Assembly: GCF_000496075.1 (NCBI RefSeq)
Contig: NZ_AWXZ01000029.1
Coordinates: 62,001 to 126,000, forward strand
Direction of reading: 5' to 3'
Source: Lutibaculum baratangense AMV1
GTDB taxonomy: Bacteria > Pseudomonadota > Alphaproteobacteria > Rhizobiales > Tepidamorphaceae
DNA: 64,000 nucleotides
Position numbers and translations under genes: made by a program. Position 1 is the stretch's first letter. The number at the start of each line of letters is the position of its first letter. Shown here piece after piece: positions 18,186-27,433 of this stretch. The notes below the pieces were generated by a model. That model had not been told where the DNA came from. It was given only the letters and a program-made list of their open reading frames with translations, and ran no database searches.

Positions 18186-19130
18186 TCACCTCAGCTTCGG
18201 GTTGAGCGCGTCGCGGAGCCAGTCGCCGAGAAGGTTCACGGCGAGGACGAGCGCGGCGAGCGCGAAGCCCGGGAAGATCGTGATCCACCACTCGCCGGAG
18301 AACAGGAAGTCCTGGCCGATGCGGATCAGCGTCCCGAGCGAGGGCTGCGTCGGCGGAATGCCGACGCCGAGGAACGACAGCGTCGCCTCCGTGATGATCG
18401 CCAGCGCGAGGTTGATGGTCGCGATCACGAGCACCGGCCCCATCACGTTCGGCAGGACGTGGCGGATCATGATCCGGATCGGGTGGACCCCGATCACGCG
18501 CGCGGCCTGCACGTATTCGCGGTTCCGCTCCACCAAGGTCGAGCCGCGCACGGTGCGGGCGTACTGGACCCAGAAGGAGAGCCCGATCGAGACGACGAGC
18601 ACCCAGAAGGCCGACTGCTCCCGCGTCACGTCCATCACGGCGTGGACGCTGCCGTTGATCAGGAGCGCGATCAGGATCGCCGGGAAGGTCAGCTGCACGT
18701 CGGCGATCCGCATGATGACCGTGTCGGTGAAGCCGCCGACATAGCCCGCGACGAGGCCGAGCGTGATGCCGATGATCGCCGCCAGTATGACGCTGCAGAA
18801 CCCGACGGCGAGAGAGATGCGGGCGCCGTACATGATGGCCGAGAGGATGTCGCGGCCCTGATCGTCGGTGCCGAGGAGGAAGCGCGGGTCGCCCATATCG
18901 CTCCACGCCGGCGGCACGAGGGAGTCCATGATCGAGATCTGCCTGAGGTCGAAGGGATCGTGCGGGGCGATCAGCGGCGCGAGCAGTGCACCGAGGAAGA
19001 AGACCGCCGTCACGATCGCCGCGAGCACCGTCACCTTCGAGGCGAGAAAGGAGTGCAGGAGGTCGGAGTCGAGCGAGCGTGCCAGAATGCCGCGGCGCTC
19101 GTCGGGGGCGATCTGTCTCGTCTCGCTCAT
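18186..19130 (-). CDS. peptide/nickel-type ABC transporter permease (DppC-like)
   Basis: This 314-residue inner-membrane permease has the N-terminal soluble segment and LAPLIAPHDPFDL motif of DppC/OppC, FLLGTDDQGRDILSAIMYGAR, and the coupling-helix motif EYVQAARVIGVHPIRIMIRHVLPN. TEATLSFLGVGIPP and NLLGDWLRDALNPKLR close the protein in the usual way. Its ATG overlaps the stop of the upstream permease by one base (TGATG), so translation is coupled. It works with the DppB-like subunit as the heterodimeric channel. Confidence 0.93.
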   Translation of the reverse strand: MSETRQIAPDERRGILARSLDSDLLHSFLASKVTVLAAIVTAVFFLGALLAPLIAPHDPFDLRQISIMDSLVPPAWSDMGDPRFLLGTDDQGRDILSAIMYGARISLAVGFCSVILAAIIGITLGLVAGYVGGFTDTVIMRIADVQLTFPAILIALLINGSVHAVMDVTREQSAFWVLVVSIGLSFWVQYARTVRGSTLVERNREYVQAARVIGVHPIRIMIRHVLPNVMGPVLVIATINLALAIITEATLSFLGVGIPPTQPSLGTLIRIGQDFLFSGEWWITIFPGFALAALVLAVNLLGDWLRDALNPKLR

Positions 19131-20110
19131 CAGGCCGACGCTCCCCCGTCCACCCGGACACGCGGATCGACCACCGTGTAGAGGATGTCGACGACGAGGT
19201 TGATGAGCACGAAGAGGAAGGCGATCAGCAACAGGTAGGCGGCCATGATCGGGATGTCGACATTCTGCACCGCCTGCAGGAACAGGAGGCCCATGCCCGG
19301 CCACTGGAACACCGTCTCGGTGATGATCGCGAAGGCGATGATCGAACCGAGCTGGAGGCCGGTGATGGTGATGACCGGGATCAGCGTGTTCTTCAGCGCG
19401 TGGCTGAAGTTGATCGCACGCCTCGACAGGCCCCGGGCGCGGGCGAACTTGATGTAGTCGGTGCGCAGCACCTCGAGCATCTCGGACCTCACGAGGCGCA
19501 TGATCAGCGTCATCTGGAAGAGCCCCAGCGTGATCGCCGGCATGATCAGGGCCTTGAGGCCGGACCCGGTCAGGAGGCCGGTCCGCCAGAAGCCGAGATC
19601 GACGACCTGGCCGCGGCCGAAGCTCGGCAGGAGGTGCAGGTGCACGGAGAAGACGAAGATCAGCAGGATACCGATCAGGAAGGTGGGCAGCGAGATGCCC
19701 ACGAGCGAAACGGTCATGAAGACCTTCGAAAGCCAGGAATTGCGGTTGATTCCGGTGTAGACGCCCATCGGCACGCCGACGAGGAGGGCGAAAAGCGCCG
19801 AAACGATCGACAGCTCGAGGGTCGCCGGCAGCCGTGAGGCGATCAGCTGCGCGACCGGCTCCTTGAACTGGTAGGAGGTGCCGAACTTGAACTGCGCGGC
19901 GTTCCACATGTAGCGGGCGTACTGCACGATCATCGGATCGTTGAGGCCCAGCCTCTCGCGCAGCGCCGCGCGCTGCTCCGGGGTCGTGTCGACACCGACC
20001 ATCTGGTTCACGGGATCGCCGATGTAGCGGAACATCATGAAGGCGATGAGGCCCACTGCCAGCATCACCACGATCGACTGGACGAGGCGTCGGAGAATAT
20101 AGCCGGCCAC
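19130..20110 (-). CDS. peptide/nickel-type ABC transporter permease (DppB-like)
   Basis: This 326-residue six-span permease begins MAGYILRRLVQSIVVMLAVG from a GTG at 20110. It carries the periplasmic segment with LRERLGLNDPMIVQYARYM, the EAA loop YIKFARARGLSRRAINFSHALKN, and a C-terminus ending in VVDILYTVVDPRVRV. It is the second gene of the operon, 81 bp after the binding protein gene, with a stem-loop in the gap (20158-20180) that probably reduces permease expression relative to the binding protein. Confidence 0.93.
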   Translation of the reverse strand: MAGYILRRLVQSIVVMLAVGLIAFMMFRYIGDPVNQMVGVDTTPEQRAALRERLGLNDPMIVQYARYMWNAAQFKFGTSYQFKEPVAQLIASRLPATLELSIVSALFALLVGVPMGVYTGINRNSWLSKVFMTVSLVGISLPTFLIGILLIFVFSVHLHLLPSFGRGQVVDLGFWRTGLLTGSGLKALIMPAITLGLFQMTLIMRLVRSEMLEVLRTDYIKFARARGLSRRAINFSHALKNTLIPVITITGLQLGSIIAFAIITETVFQWPGMGLLFLQAVQNVDIPIMAAYLLLIAFLFVLINLVVDILYTVVDPRVRVDGGASA

Positions 20111-20157
20111 GGAGCCCCTACTCTTGGAACGACAAACGGAGGCGGCGGGTCGAGGGC

Positions 20158-20180
20158 GGGACCGGCCGAGGGGCCGGCCC
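20158..20180 (-). terminator. intercistronic stem-loop between binding-protein and permease genes
   Basis: GGG-CCGGCC pairs with GGCCGG-CCC with one bulged A and a 4-base loop. It has no T-run. Its place right after the binding-protein gene suggests partial termination or 3'-end protection, as in other binding-protein-dependent operons. Confidence 0.5.
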
Positions 20181-20191
20181 CGGAGCGGTGA

Positions 20192-21781
20192 TCACTCGCT
20201 GAGCGTCATCCACTTGAAGAGGACCTGATTGTCGGCCCTCTGGACGAGATCGAGCTTCGTCGACTTGCCCCACGCCAGCGACTGCTGGTGAAGCGGGATG
20301 TGCGAGACCTCGTCGTGCATGATGGAGAAGGCTTCGAAGATCAGCTCGTTGCGCTTGTCCGGGTCGTTCTCGGTCAGCACCTGGCCGGCAAGCTCGTCGA
20401 CCTTCTCGTTGCACCAGCCGCCGAGGTTGAACGGGCTGCCCTTGCCCGTCTCGTCGCGGCAGCCCGAAAGGTTGGCGAAGATGTTGTAGGAGTCCATCGA
20501 CGAGGGCGTCCAGCCGAGAAGATAGAAGTCGGTGTCGTACCCGCCCGTCGCGAGCACCTTTCCGAAATACTGGGCCTTCGGCTGCGCGTTGAGGTCGATC
20601 CTCACGCCGATCTTCGCAACCATGGACGCGACCGCCTGGCAGATGGCCTCGTCGTTGACGTAGCGGTCGTTCGGGCAGTCCATCGTCACGGTGAAGCCGT
20701 CGCCATACCCCGCCTCCTCGAGGAGCTGCATCGCGGCCTCGGGATCGTAGGCATGACGCTCGAACTCGCCGGCGCGGTCGTAGAGCAGCGGCGAGATGAG
20801 GAGCGCGGACGGCTCGGACATTCCGCGCATGACTTTCTGCTTGATCGCCTCGATGTCGATGGCCTGGTAGAGGGCCTTGCGGACGCGCGCGTCCTTGAAC
20901 GGGTTCTCCCCCTTGATGTCCGAGCTCGAGAGCTCGTCGTCCATCGAATTGAAGCCGAGGAAGATCGTGCGCAGCTCGGGCCCGGTCAGCGCGTCGGTAT
21001 TCGGGTTCTGCTCCACCCGGGCGACGTCCTGCACGGGAACGGGATCGACGAGATCGACTTCGCCCGAAAGCAGAGCGGCGACCCGCGTCGAATCCTGGGA
21101 GATCGGCGTGAAGACGACCTCCTCGATGTTGCCCTCGATCTCGTCCCACCAGTCGGGATTGGCCTTGAAGACGGTCCGCACGCCCGGCTCGTGGCTGTCG
21201 ATCGTGTAGGGGCCTGTGCCGTTCGTCTCGAAGGCTGCTCGGTTGTCGGAGCGGTCGGATGCCGACACGACTTCCGTCGCCCCGTTCTCCTCCGACCATT
21301 CCTTGTCCATGATGTACCAGGTGTCCCACTCGTAGTGCAGGATCGGGTTCGGCTGGGACAGGACGAAGTCGACCGTGTGGTCGTCGACCTTCTCGACCTT
21401 CACGTCGCCCGGCAGGCGGGTCTTCAGATCCGAGTTCTGCGACTGCACGCGCTCCGCGGAGAACACGACGTCATCGGCGTTGAAGTCGTTGCCGTTGTGG
21501 AACTTCACGCCCTGCCGCAGGTGGAACCGCCACCGCGTGGGCTCGATGATCTCCCAGCTCTCGGCCAGCGCCGGCTCGATCTCGAGGTCGGGGCCGCGCC
21601 GCGTGAGGCCTTCGTAGACGTTGCCGAGCTGGCCGAGCGTGAACGTCTCGTTGAGCGTGTAGGGATCGAGCGCGTTCAGCTGCCCCTGGAACGCCCATCG
21701 CAGCGTGGCGGAATCGGCGGGAGAGATCGCCGAAACGGCCACCGCGACGCCAGCGGCGAGCGACAGACCCATGATTCTCAT
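20192..21781 (-). CDS. peptide-type ABC transporter substrate-binding protein
   Basis: This 529-residue extracytoplasmic solute-binding protein of family 5 (DppA/OppA type) has a signal peptide (MRIMGLSLAAGVAVAVSAI, cleaved near SADSA-like ADSATL). It shows family features such as LNETFTLGQLGNVYEGLTRRG, WRFHLRQGVKFHNGNDFNADDV, GTGPYTIDSHEPG, ALYQAIDIEAI and PLHQQSLAWG. It is the first gene of the operon binding protein - permease - permease - double ATPase - M20 amidohydrolase. Ligands may be peptides or N-acylated amino acids; the amidohydrolase favours the latter, as inference. Confidence 0.93.
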   Translation of the reverse strand: MRIMGLSLAAGVAVAVSAISPADSATLRWAFQGQLNALDPYTLNETFTLGQLGNVYEGLTRRGPDLEIEPALAESWEIIEPTRWRFHLRQGVKFHNGNDFNADDVVFSAERVQSQNSDLKTRLPGDVKVEKVDDHTVDFVLSQPNPILHYEWDTWYIMDKEWSEENGATEVVSASDRSDNRAAFETNGTGPYTIDSHEPGVRTVFKANPDWWDEIEGNIEEVVFTPISQDSTRVAALLSGEVDLVDPVPVQDVARVEQNPNTDALTGPELRTIFLGFNSMDDELSSSDIKGENPFKDARVRKALYQAIDIEAIKQKVMRGMSEPSALLISPLLYDRAGEFERHAYDPEAAMQLLEEAGYGDGFTVTMDCPNDRYVNDEAICQAVASMVAKIGVRIDLNAQPKAQYFGKVLATGGYDTDFYLLGWTPSSMDSYNIFANLSGCRDETGKGSPFNLGGWCNEKVDELAGQVLTENDPDKRNELIFEAFSIMHDEVSHIPLHQQSLAWGKSTKLDLVQRADNQVLFKWMTLSE

Positions 21782-21887
21782 CAGTTCGTCCTCCGGCTTG
21801 TTCTTCAGCTCTGGCTGATTGGGCCGAGCTTATAGCCGTGCCCGTCGTGCTGTCACCAGCCAAAGGTGGAAGATGGCGGAGGATCGA

Positions 21888-21913
21888 CTTCCGGATTTCG
21901 CGACGGCCGGAAG
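21888..21913 (-). terminator. hairpin downstream of tadC
   Basis: CTTCCGG (21888-21894) pairs with CCGGAAG (21907-21913) over a 12-base loop, just after the tadC stop at 21915. It marks the end of the pilus operon before the peptide ABC operon, which runs on the same strand. The stem is short and no T-run follows. Confidence 0.4.
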
Positions 21914-21914
21914 A

Positions 21915-22901
21915 TCAGAGGCGCATGAGCTTGATGGCAGCGGGTCCCAGGATCACGATGAACAGGACCGGCAGGAAGAACACGATCATCGGCACTGTCA
22001 GCTTGGGAGGCAGGGCGGCGGCGCGCTTTTCGGCCTCGGACATGCGGATGTCCCGGTTCTCCTGGGCCATGACGCGCATGGCGTTTCCGAGCGGCGTGCC
22101 GTAGCGCTCGGCCTGGGTGAGCGCGGTGACGACGGCCTTCACGCCCTCGAGCCCGGTCCTCTTTCCGAGATTCTCGTAGGCCGCGCGGCGATCCTGCAGG
22201 TAGGAGAGCTCGGCGGTCGTGAGGCTGAGCTCCTCCGCAAGCGCGATCGACTGCGAGCCGATCTCGTTCGACACCCTGCGGAACGCCTGCTCGATCGACA
22301 TGCCGGACTCCACGCAGATCAGCATGAGATCGAGCGCGTCGGGAAAGGCCCGCTGAATCTCCTGCTGGCGGCGCTTGACCTTGTTCGAGATGTAGATGTT
22401 GGGAGCGAAGAACCCGAGATAGGCTGCCCCGAGTGCCACGAGGAACTTGACCATCGTCGGCTGCTCCTCGTAGCCGCCGATGAAGAACATGTAGATCGCC
22501 ACGACCAGAAACAGGACCGGGGGCAGCACGACGCGGAAGAACAGGAAGGTGATGAGATGCGCCTGGCTCCTAAGGCCAGCCATCTTGAGCTTCGTGCGCG
22601 TATCGTCGCTCTCGAGCAGCTTCCGGAGATTCAGCTGGTCGACGACGCGCTGCATGTACGGCTTGGCCGCGTTGCGGCGAAGGGAGCCCGGGCCCTCGGC
22701 CGCGAGCCGCGCCCTCTCCTGTGCGCGGAGGCGATCGCGTTCCTTCGCGACGTAGCGCATGCGCGAGCCGAGGCGGTCGGCCGTCATGTAGGGCATCGCA
22801 GCCGAGACCACCGCGGCGAAGGCGGCGATCGCAACCAGCACGGCAACGAGGACCTCCGGCTGATAGAGCGCGTCGGTGAAGTTCATAAGGCCGCGCAGCA
22901 T
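21915..22901 (-). CDS. tadC: Tad pilus inner-membrane platform protein TadC
   Basis: This 328-residue protein of the GspF/TadC family has an N-terminal helix (VLVAVLVAIAAFAAVVSAAM), a charged cytoplasmic stretch, two central helices around FRVVLPPVLFLVVAIYMFFIGG, and a C-terminal helix ending VILGPAAIKLMRL. The GspF core is visible as FPDALDLMLICVESGMSIEQAFRRVS and QAERYGTPLGNAMRVMAQE. It forms the assembly platform with TadB, 16 bp upstream, and is the last gene of the operon. The start at 22901 follows GGCGGG; an ATG five codons later is possible. Confidence 0.93.
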   Translation of the reverse strand: MLRGLMNFTDALYQPEVLVAVLVAIAAFAAVVSAAMPYMTADRLGSRMRYVAKERDRLRAQERARLAAEGPGSLRRNAAKPYMQRVVDQLNLRKLLESDDTRTKLKMAGLRSQAHLITFLFFRVVLPPVLFLVVAIYMFFIGGYEEQPTMVKFLVALGAAYLGFFAPNIYISNKVKRRQQEIQRAFPDALDLMLICVESGMSIEQAFRRVSNEIGSQSIALAEELSLTTAELSYLQDRRAAYENLGKRTGLEGVKAVVTALTQAERYGTPLGNAMRVMAQENRDIRMSEAEKRAAALPPKLTVPMIVFFLPVLFIVILGPAAIKLMRL

Positions 22902-22917
22902 CGTATTCCCGCCTTCC

Positions 22918-23916
22918 TCAGAAGTCGAAGTTGATCATCTTGCGCATCACCAGGATGCCGCAGAGCATCCAGAACGCCGACGCGACCAGCATGATGTGCC
23001 CGAGCTGCTCCTGCCAGAGGAGCGAGATGTATTCCGGGCTCGTCAGGAAAACGAGAAGCATCACGACGACGGGCAGAGCACCGATGATCGCTGCCGAGGC
23101 CTTCGCCTCCTGGCTCATTGCAATGATCTTCTGGCGCATCTTGCGACGATCGCGAAGAACCTTCGACAGGTTCCCGAGTGCCTCGGAGAGATTGCCGCCC
23201 GCCTTCTGCTGGATCGCCACCACGATCACGAAGAAGTTCACCTCCGGAAGCGGCATCCTCTCGTACATGCGCTCCACCGCCTCGGCGAGCGGCAGGCCGA
23301 CGCCCTGGGACTCGATCACCCGCCGGAACTCGGTGCGCACCGGCTCCTGCGCCTCCGCCGCGACGACGCGTATGCAGTCGGCCAGCGGCAGACCGGCTTT
23401 CACGCCACGCACGATGACGTCGATCGCGTTGGCGAACTCGTTGAGGAACTTCTTCGTCCGCCGCGCGATCAGGTAGTTCACGAGCCATTGCGGAGCCCCG
23501 AGCCCCGCGGCCAGCACCACGCCGAGGACGACCAGAAGCGGCGCGCCGACCGCGTAGGCGACGAAACCCCCGACCGCCGCGAAGACGAAGCTGACGATCA
23601 CGAACGTGTTGATCTCCCAGCTTAGGCCCGCCTGCGCGAGTCTTGCTCTGAGCGGCGGTCTCTTGCGCTTCTTGTTCTTGGTCTCGATCTCCTTCAGCGT
23701 GTCGGCCAGCTGCTTGCGGCGCTTCTGCATGTCCGCGAGCTCGTTGCGGACCGAGCTCGTAAGGGCGTTCCCCTGGTGGCGCGTCAGCGCCTTCACCCGC
23801 TTCTCAGCCGGAGACTGGCCCGAGAGGAGCGGTCCCAGGAAGACCCATGCGAGGCCGCCGACGGCCACCGCCGCCATGAAGGCCATCGCGAGCGCTGTCG
23901 CCGTCGCGCCGAGCAT
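22918..23916 (-). CDS. tadB: Tad pilus inner-membrane platform protein TadB
   Basis: This 332-residue GspF-type membrane protein shows FANAIDVIVRGVKAGLPLADCI and VGLPLAEAVERMYERMPLPE, followed by FFVIVVAIQQKAGGNLSEALGNLSKVLRDR, the classic TadB core. Helices lie near residues 10-30, 95-135 and the C-terminus. It starts three bases after the cpaF stop and is followed by tadC, the conserved order. TadB and TadC together anchor the ATPase CpaF and drive extrusion of Flp pilin. Confidence 0.93.
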   Translation of the reverse strand: MLGATATALAMAFMAAVAVGGLAWVFLGPLLSGQSPAEKRVKALTRHQGNALTSSVRNELADMQKRRKQLADTLKEIETKNKKRKRPPLRARLAQAGLSWEINTFVIVSFVFAAVGGFVAYAVGAPLLVVLGVVLAAGLGAPQWLVNYLIARRTKKFLNEFANAIDVIVRGVKAGLPLADCIRVVAAEAQEPVRTEFRRVIESQGVGLPLAEAVERMYERMPLPEVNFFVIVVAIQQKAGGNLSEALGNLSKVLRDRRKMRQKIIAMSQEAKASAAIIGALPVVVMLLVFLTSPEYISLLWQEQLGHIMLVASAFWMLCGILVMRKMINFDF

Positions 23917-23919
23917 GAG

Positions 23920-25437
23920 CTAGAGCCCCCCGGCCATGGCCGGATCCGGAGCCTCGGCGGCATCGAGCGCGGCCGCGAGCTTCTTCTCCTCGCCGAAATA
24001 GCGGGCCCGATCCCAGAAGCCCGGCCGGGCGACGCCGGTCGAGCGGTGCCGGCCGATCACCCGGCCTCCCGCGTCCTCCCCCTGGATGTCGTAGACGAAG
24101 AGGTCCTGCATCGTGATCACGTCGCCCTCGGTGCCCAGCACCTCGGTGATGTGCGTGATGCGACGCGAGCCGTCGCGCAGGCGGGCCGCCTGCACGATCA
24201 CGTCGATCGAAGACACGATCATCTCGCGCAGCGTGCGCGGCGGCAGGTTGTAGCCGCCCATCAGGATCATGCCCTCGATACGCGACAGCGCCTCGCGAGG
24301 GCTGTTGGCGTGAAGCGTGCCCATCGAGCCGTCGTGACCGGTGTTCATCGCCTGGAGGAGGTCGAAGGCCTCGGGGCCACGCACCTCGCCGACGATGATG
24401 CGCTCCGGCCGCATGCGCAGGCAGTTCTTCACGAGGTCGCGCATCGTCACCTCACCCTCGCCCTCGAGGTTCGGCGGGCGCGTCTCGAGGCGCACCACAT
24501 GGGGCTGCTGCAGCTGGAGCTCGGCGGCGTCCTCGCAGGTGATGACGCGCTCGCTGTGCTCGATATAGGCCGTCAGGCAGTTGAGGAGCGTCGTCTTGCC
24601 AGAGCCCGTGCCGCCCGAGATGAGGACGTTGCATCGGGACTTGCCGATGACCTCGAGGATCTGGGCGCCCTCCCGCGAGATCGACCCGTACTTCACGAGG
24701 TCTTCGAGCGTGAGCTTGTCCTTGCGGAACTTGCGGATGGTCAGGGTCGGGCCGTCGATCGCCAGCGGCGGAGCGATCACGTTCACGCGCGACCCGTCGG
24801 GCAGGCGCGCGTCGCAGATCGGCGAGGACTCGTCGACGCGGCGCCCGATCTGGCTGACGATGCGCTGGCACACGTTCATCAGCTGGCTGTTGTCGCGGAA
24901 GCGCACGCCCGTGCGCTCGATGCGCCCCTGCACCTCGATGTAGACCGTGTCGGCGCCGTTCACCATGATGTCGGCAATGTCGTCGCGCGCGAGCAGAGGC
25001 TCGAGCGGACCATAGCCGAGAACGTCGTTGCAGATGTCGTCGAGCAGGTCTTCCTGCTCCGAGATCGACATCACGACGTTCTTCAGCGAGATGATCTCGT
25101 TGACGATGTCCCGGATCTCGTCGCGCGCGGACTCAGTGTCCATGCGCGCGAGCTGCGACAGGTCGATGGCGTCGATCAGGGCGGAGAAGATCGCGGTTTT
25201 CGTGTCGTAGTAGTCGGCCGAACGGGACCGGCTCGGCGGCGCCTGCGGCTCGCGCACGGGCTGCGGGGTCGCCTTCACCGGCTCCGGGATGACGGGAGGT
25301 GGTGTCTTCGCGCGCTCGACCACCGGCTCGGGCGCGGGATCCGGCGCAACGCGCGGCGGCTCGATCTGGACGGGCTTCGTGTGGGCGTCCGTCTTCGGCG
25401 CCTCAGGCGGCGCGCCGGTGCCTCGTCTGCCGAACAT
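23920..25437 (-). CDS. cpaF: Tad pilus assembly ATPase CpaF/TadA
   Basis: This 505-residue secretion ATPase of the VirB11/GspE superfamily has a proline-rich N-terminal tail of about 80 residues. The N-domain then contains [24 protein letters not shown], followed by Walker [37 protein letters not shown] (Walker B/Asp-box region) and [18 protein letters not shown] (His box). ATG at 25437 follows GGGGG. It powers pilus polymerisation at the TadB/TadC platform. It lies in the usual order between cpaE and tadB with 12 and 3 base gaps. Confidence 0.95.
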   Translation of the reverse strand: MFGRRGTGAPPEAPKTDAHTKPVQIEPPRVAPDPAPEPVVERAKTPPPVIPEPVKATPQPVREPQAPPSRSRSADYYDTKTAIFSALIDAIDLSQLARMDTESARDEIRDIVNEIISLKNVVMSISEQEDLLDDICNDVLGYGPLEPLLARDDIADIMVNGADTVYIEVQGRIERTGVRFRDNSQLMNVCQRIVSQIGRRVDESSPICDARLPDGSRVNVIAPPLAIDGPTLTIRKFRKDKLTLEDLVKYGSISREGAQILEVIGKSRCNVLISGGTGSGKTTLLNCLTAYIEHSERVITCEDAAELQLQQPHVVRLETRPPNLEGEGEVTMRDLVKNCLRMRPERIIVGEVRGPEAFDLLQAMNTGHDGSMGTLHANSPREALSRIEGMILMGGYNLPPRTLREMIVSSIDVIVQAARLRDGSRRITHITEVLGTEGDVITMQDLFVYDIQGEDAGGRVIGRHRSTGVARPGFWDRARYFGEEKKLAAALDAAEAPDPAMAGGL

Positions 25438-25449
25438 CGCGGACCCCCG

Positions 25450-26727
25450 TCACCCCTTCTTCAGACGCAACCGCTCGAGGAGCGGCCCGAACGCCGACTT
25501 CTTCGGTCGCCGAACCTCGCCGCGGCCGCTCAGCGTCGTGGCGAGCAGCCGGAATGCCTCTACCGGCTTCGCGTTCGCCTGCATCTCGGCGATCATCTGA
25601 CCGTTGTTCGACGCCGTGGCGAAGAGCTGCGGCTCGAACGCGATGACCGCCGAAGGCTCGATCTCGAGCGCCGCCGCGAAGTCCGCGACACCGATCTCGG
25701 GCTTCTTCGGAACGCCTGCCTGGTTGATCACGAGATGCGGCGGCCGGTCGTTCGGCCTCGTCTGCTTGATGAGATCGATCAGGTTCTTGGCGTTGCGCAG
25801 ATTGGCCAGGTCCGGCATCGCGGTGATCACGATCTCGTCGGCCGCCTGCACCGTGCCCTTTGCCCATCGCGTCCAGAGGTGGGGCACGTCGAGCACGACG
25901 ACGGGAACCGTCTTGCGGATCATGTCGATCACAGGCTCGACCGCGTCGCCGCCGAGGTCGTACTCGCGCTCGAGCGTCGAGGGGGCGGCGATGATGCTCA
26001 GATGGTCCGTGCACTTCGAGAGAAGGCGCTCGAGATAGACCTCGTCGAGACGCTCCGGCGAGTAGATCGCCTCGGCGATGCCCTGCGGCGGGTCCTGGTT
26101 GAAGTCGAGGCCTGCGGTGCCGAACGGCAGGTCGAGATCGGCGATCACCACGTCGTTCTGCGTGTCGCGGGCGATCGACCAGCCGACGTTGTGGGCGATC
26201 GTCGAAGACCCGACGCCGCCCTTCGCGCCGAGGAAGGCGACGGTGCGGCCGAGCGTCGAGGCTTCGGCGCTCTCATAGATCGAGGACAGGGCCCGGAGTG
26301 CCTCCATCGCCGGGACCGGGGCGACGAGGTAGTCGCTGACACCCCGCTCCTTCAGCGCACGGTAGAGGCTGATATCGTTCGTGTGGCCGACGATGATCAC
26401 GTTCGTTCCGGGGTCGCAGCGCTCGGCGAACTGGTCGAGCATGTCGAGCATCGCCTGCGCGTTCGCCGTCGATTCCAGCACCACGACGTTCGGCGTGGGC
26501 TGGTCGGCATATGCCTGAACGGCAGCCGCGATGCCGCCCATCTGGACCGTCATGTGGGCGCGGGCGACGCGCCGGTCGGCCGATGCCTGGGTCAGCGCGG
26601 CGTGAAGCGGGGACGTCTCGCAGAAGCACTGGATGGTGACCCGCGGGAGCGGCGGGATGAAGTTCGACTGAACCTCCGACCGTGGCTCGGAAGCCGCCTC
26701 GGCATCGTGCCGCAATGCCATGCTCAT
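25450..26727 (-). CDS. cpaE: Tad pilus localisation ATPase CpaE/TadZ
   Basis: This 425-residue protein has an atypical receiver-like N-domain (FCETSPLHAALTQASADRRV through VSDYLVAPVPAMEALRAL) and a MinD/ParA-type ATPase domain. The ATPase has the deviant Walker A FLGAKGGVGSSTIAHNVGW, then VIADLDLPFGTAGLDFNQDP and VVVLDVPHLWTRW. TadZ/CpaE proteins place the pilus machine at the cell pole. The ATG at 26727 is preferred (GGGGG eight bases upstream); another ATG follows two codons later. It starts two bases after the cpaD stop. Confidence 0.93.
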   Translation of the reverse strand: MSMALRHDAEAASEPRSEVQSNFIPPLPRVTIQCFCETSPLHAALTQASADRRVARAHMTVQMGGIAAAVQAYADQPTPNVVVLESTANAQAMLDMLDQFAERCDPGTNVIIVGHTNDISLYRALKERGVSDYLVAPVPAMEALRALSSIYESAEASTLGRTVAFLGAKGGVGSSTIAHNVGWSIARDTQNDVVIADLDLPFGTAGLDFNQDPPQGIAEAIYSPERLDEVYLERLLSKCTDHLSIIAAPSTLEREYDLGGDAVEPVIDMIRKTVPVVVLDVPHLWTRWAKGTVQAADEIVITAMPDLANLRNAKNLIDLIKQTRPNDRPPHLVINQAGVPKKPEIGVADFAAALEIEPSAVIAFEPQLFATASNNGQMIAEMQANAKPVEAFRLLATTLSGRGEVRRPKKSAFGPLLERLRLKKG

Positions 26728-26728
26728 G

Positions 26729-27433
26729 CTATTCCCCCACCTCGCTCGCCCTGCCGTCGCCGCCCGTCTCGGCCTCAGCGCCGGTCCGTTCGCCTTGGCG
26801 ATACTTGTCGAAGACGACGTCCCGGCGGGTGGCGTCGCGCGGCGTCTGGTAGCGCGGCCCCTCGAGATCGCGCGGATCCTCGAGCATCGCCGCGAAGTTC
26901 TTCTGGGTCGCGCAGCCGAAATTGTAGTAGGGCTCGTTTCGCGCCCCCTGCGCAGCATTGTCGGGCCACTGGCCGCAGGTCGTGGCCGCCACCATGCGCT
27001 CGTAGACGAGCTTCACCGGCGCACCCCGTGTCACAGGCTCGTAACCGGCGTAGGAGATCGAGGCGACGGGGATGCCCGCAGCGTTGGCGGCACGGCGCGC
27101 GTCCGCGTAGACGGCTTCCGACATCCGCCGGTCACCGCCGTTCGGGGCGAGGACGTAGAGCGGTCCGTGGCCCTCCTGCCCATAGGCCAGCACGAAGCTC
27201 TGCAGTTCGGCGGCACCCCCGCCGTTCACATCGAGCACCACGCGCTCCGGGACGACGCCGATCGGGTGGCGGTCCTCGACCGCGATCGGCATCGATGCGG
27301 TCGTCATCTGGCCGTTCTGGCAGGCGGCGACCGGCAGGATCGCCAGGAGCGCCGCCAGGACCTTCGGGGCAGGCCGGCGGAGGCTGAGGTGTGAGGTGCG
27401 CATCATCGCGGTGATCCCGGGCTGTAGCGTCAT
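26729..27433 (-). CDS. cpaD: Tad pilus outer-membrane lipoprotein CpaD
   Basis: This 234-residue CpaD-family protein is thought to pilot or support the CpaC secretin. A lipoprotein signal is visible (VLAALLAILPVAACQNG, lipobox Ala-Ala-Cys). The core has HPIGVVPERVVLDV, YVLAPNGGDRRMSEAVYADA, and NFGCATQKNFAAMLEDPRDL, which are the family's hallmark C-terminal segments. The ATG at 27433 overlaps the cpaC stop (ATGA). Two further ATGs ten codons in, just before RTSHLSLRR, give a more usual leader length and may be the true start. Confidence 0.92.
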   Translation of the reverse strand: MTLQPGITAMMRTSHLSLRRPAPKVLAALLAILPVAACQNGQMTTASMPIAVEDRHPIGVVPERVVLDVNGGGAAELQSFVLAYGQEGHGPLYVLAPNGGDRRMSEAVYADARRAANAAGIPVASISYAGYEPVTRGAPVKLVYERMVAATTCGQWPDNAAQGARNEPYYNFGCATQKNFAAMLEDPRDLEGPRYQTPRDATRRDVVFDKYRQGERTGAEAETGGDGRASEVGE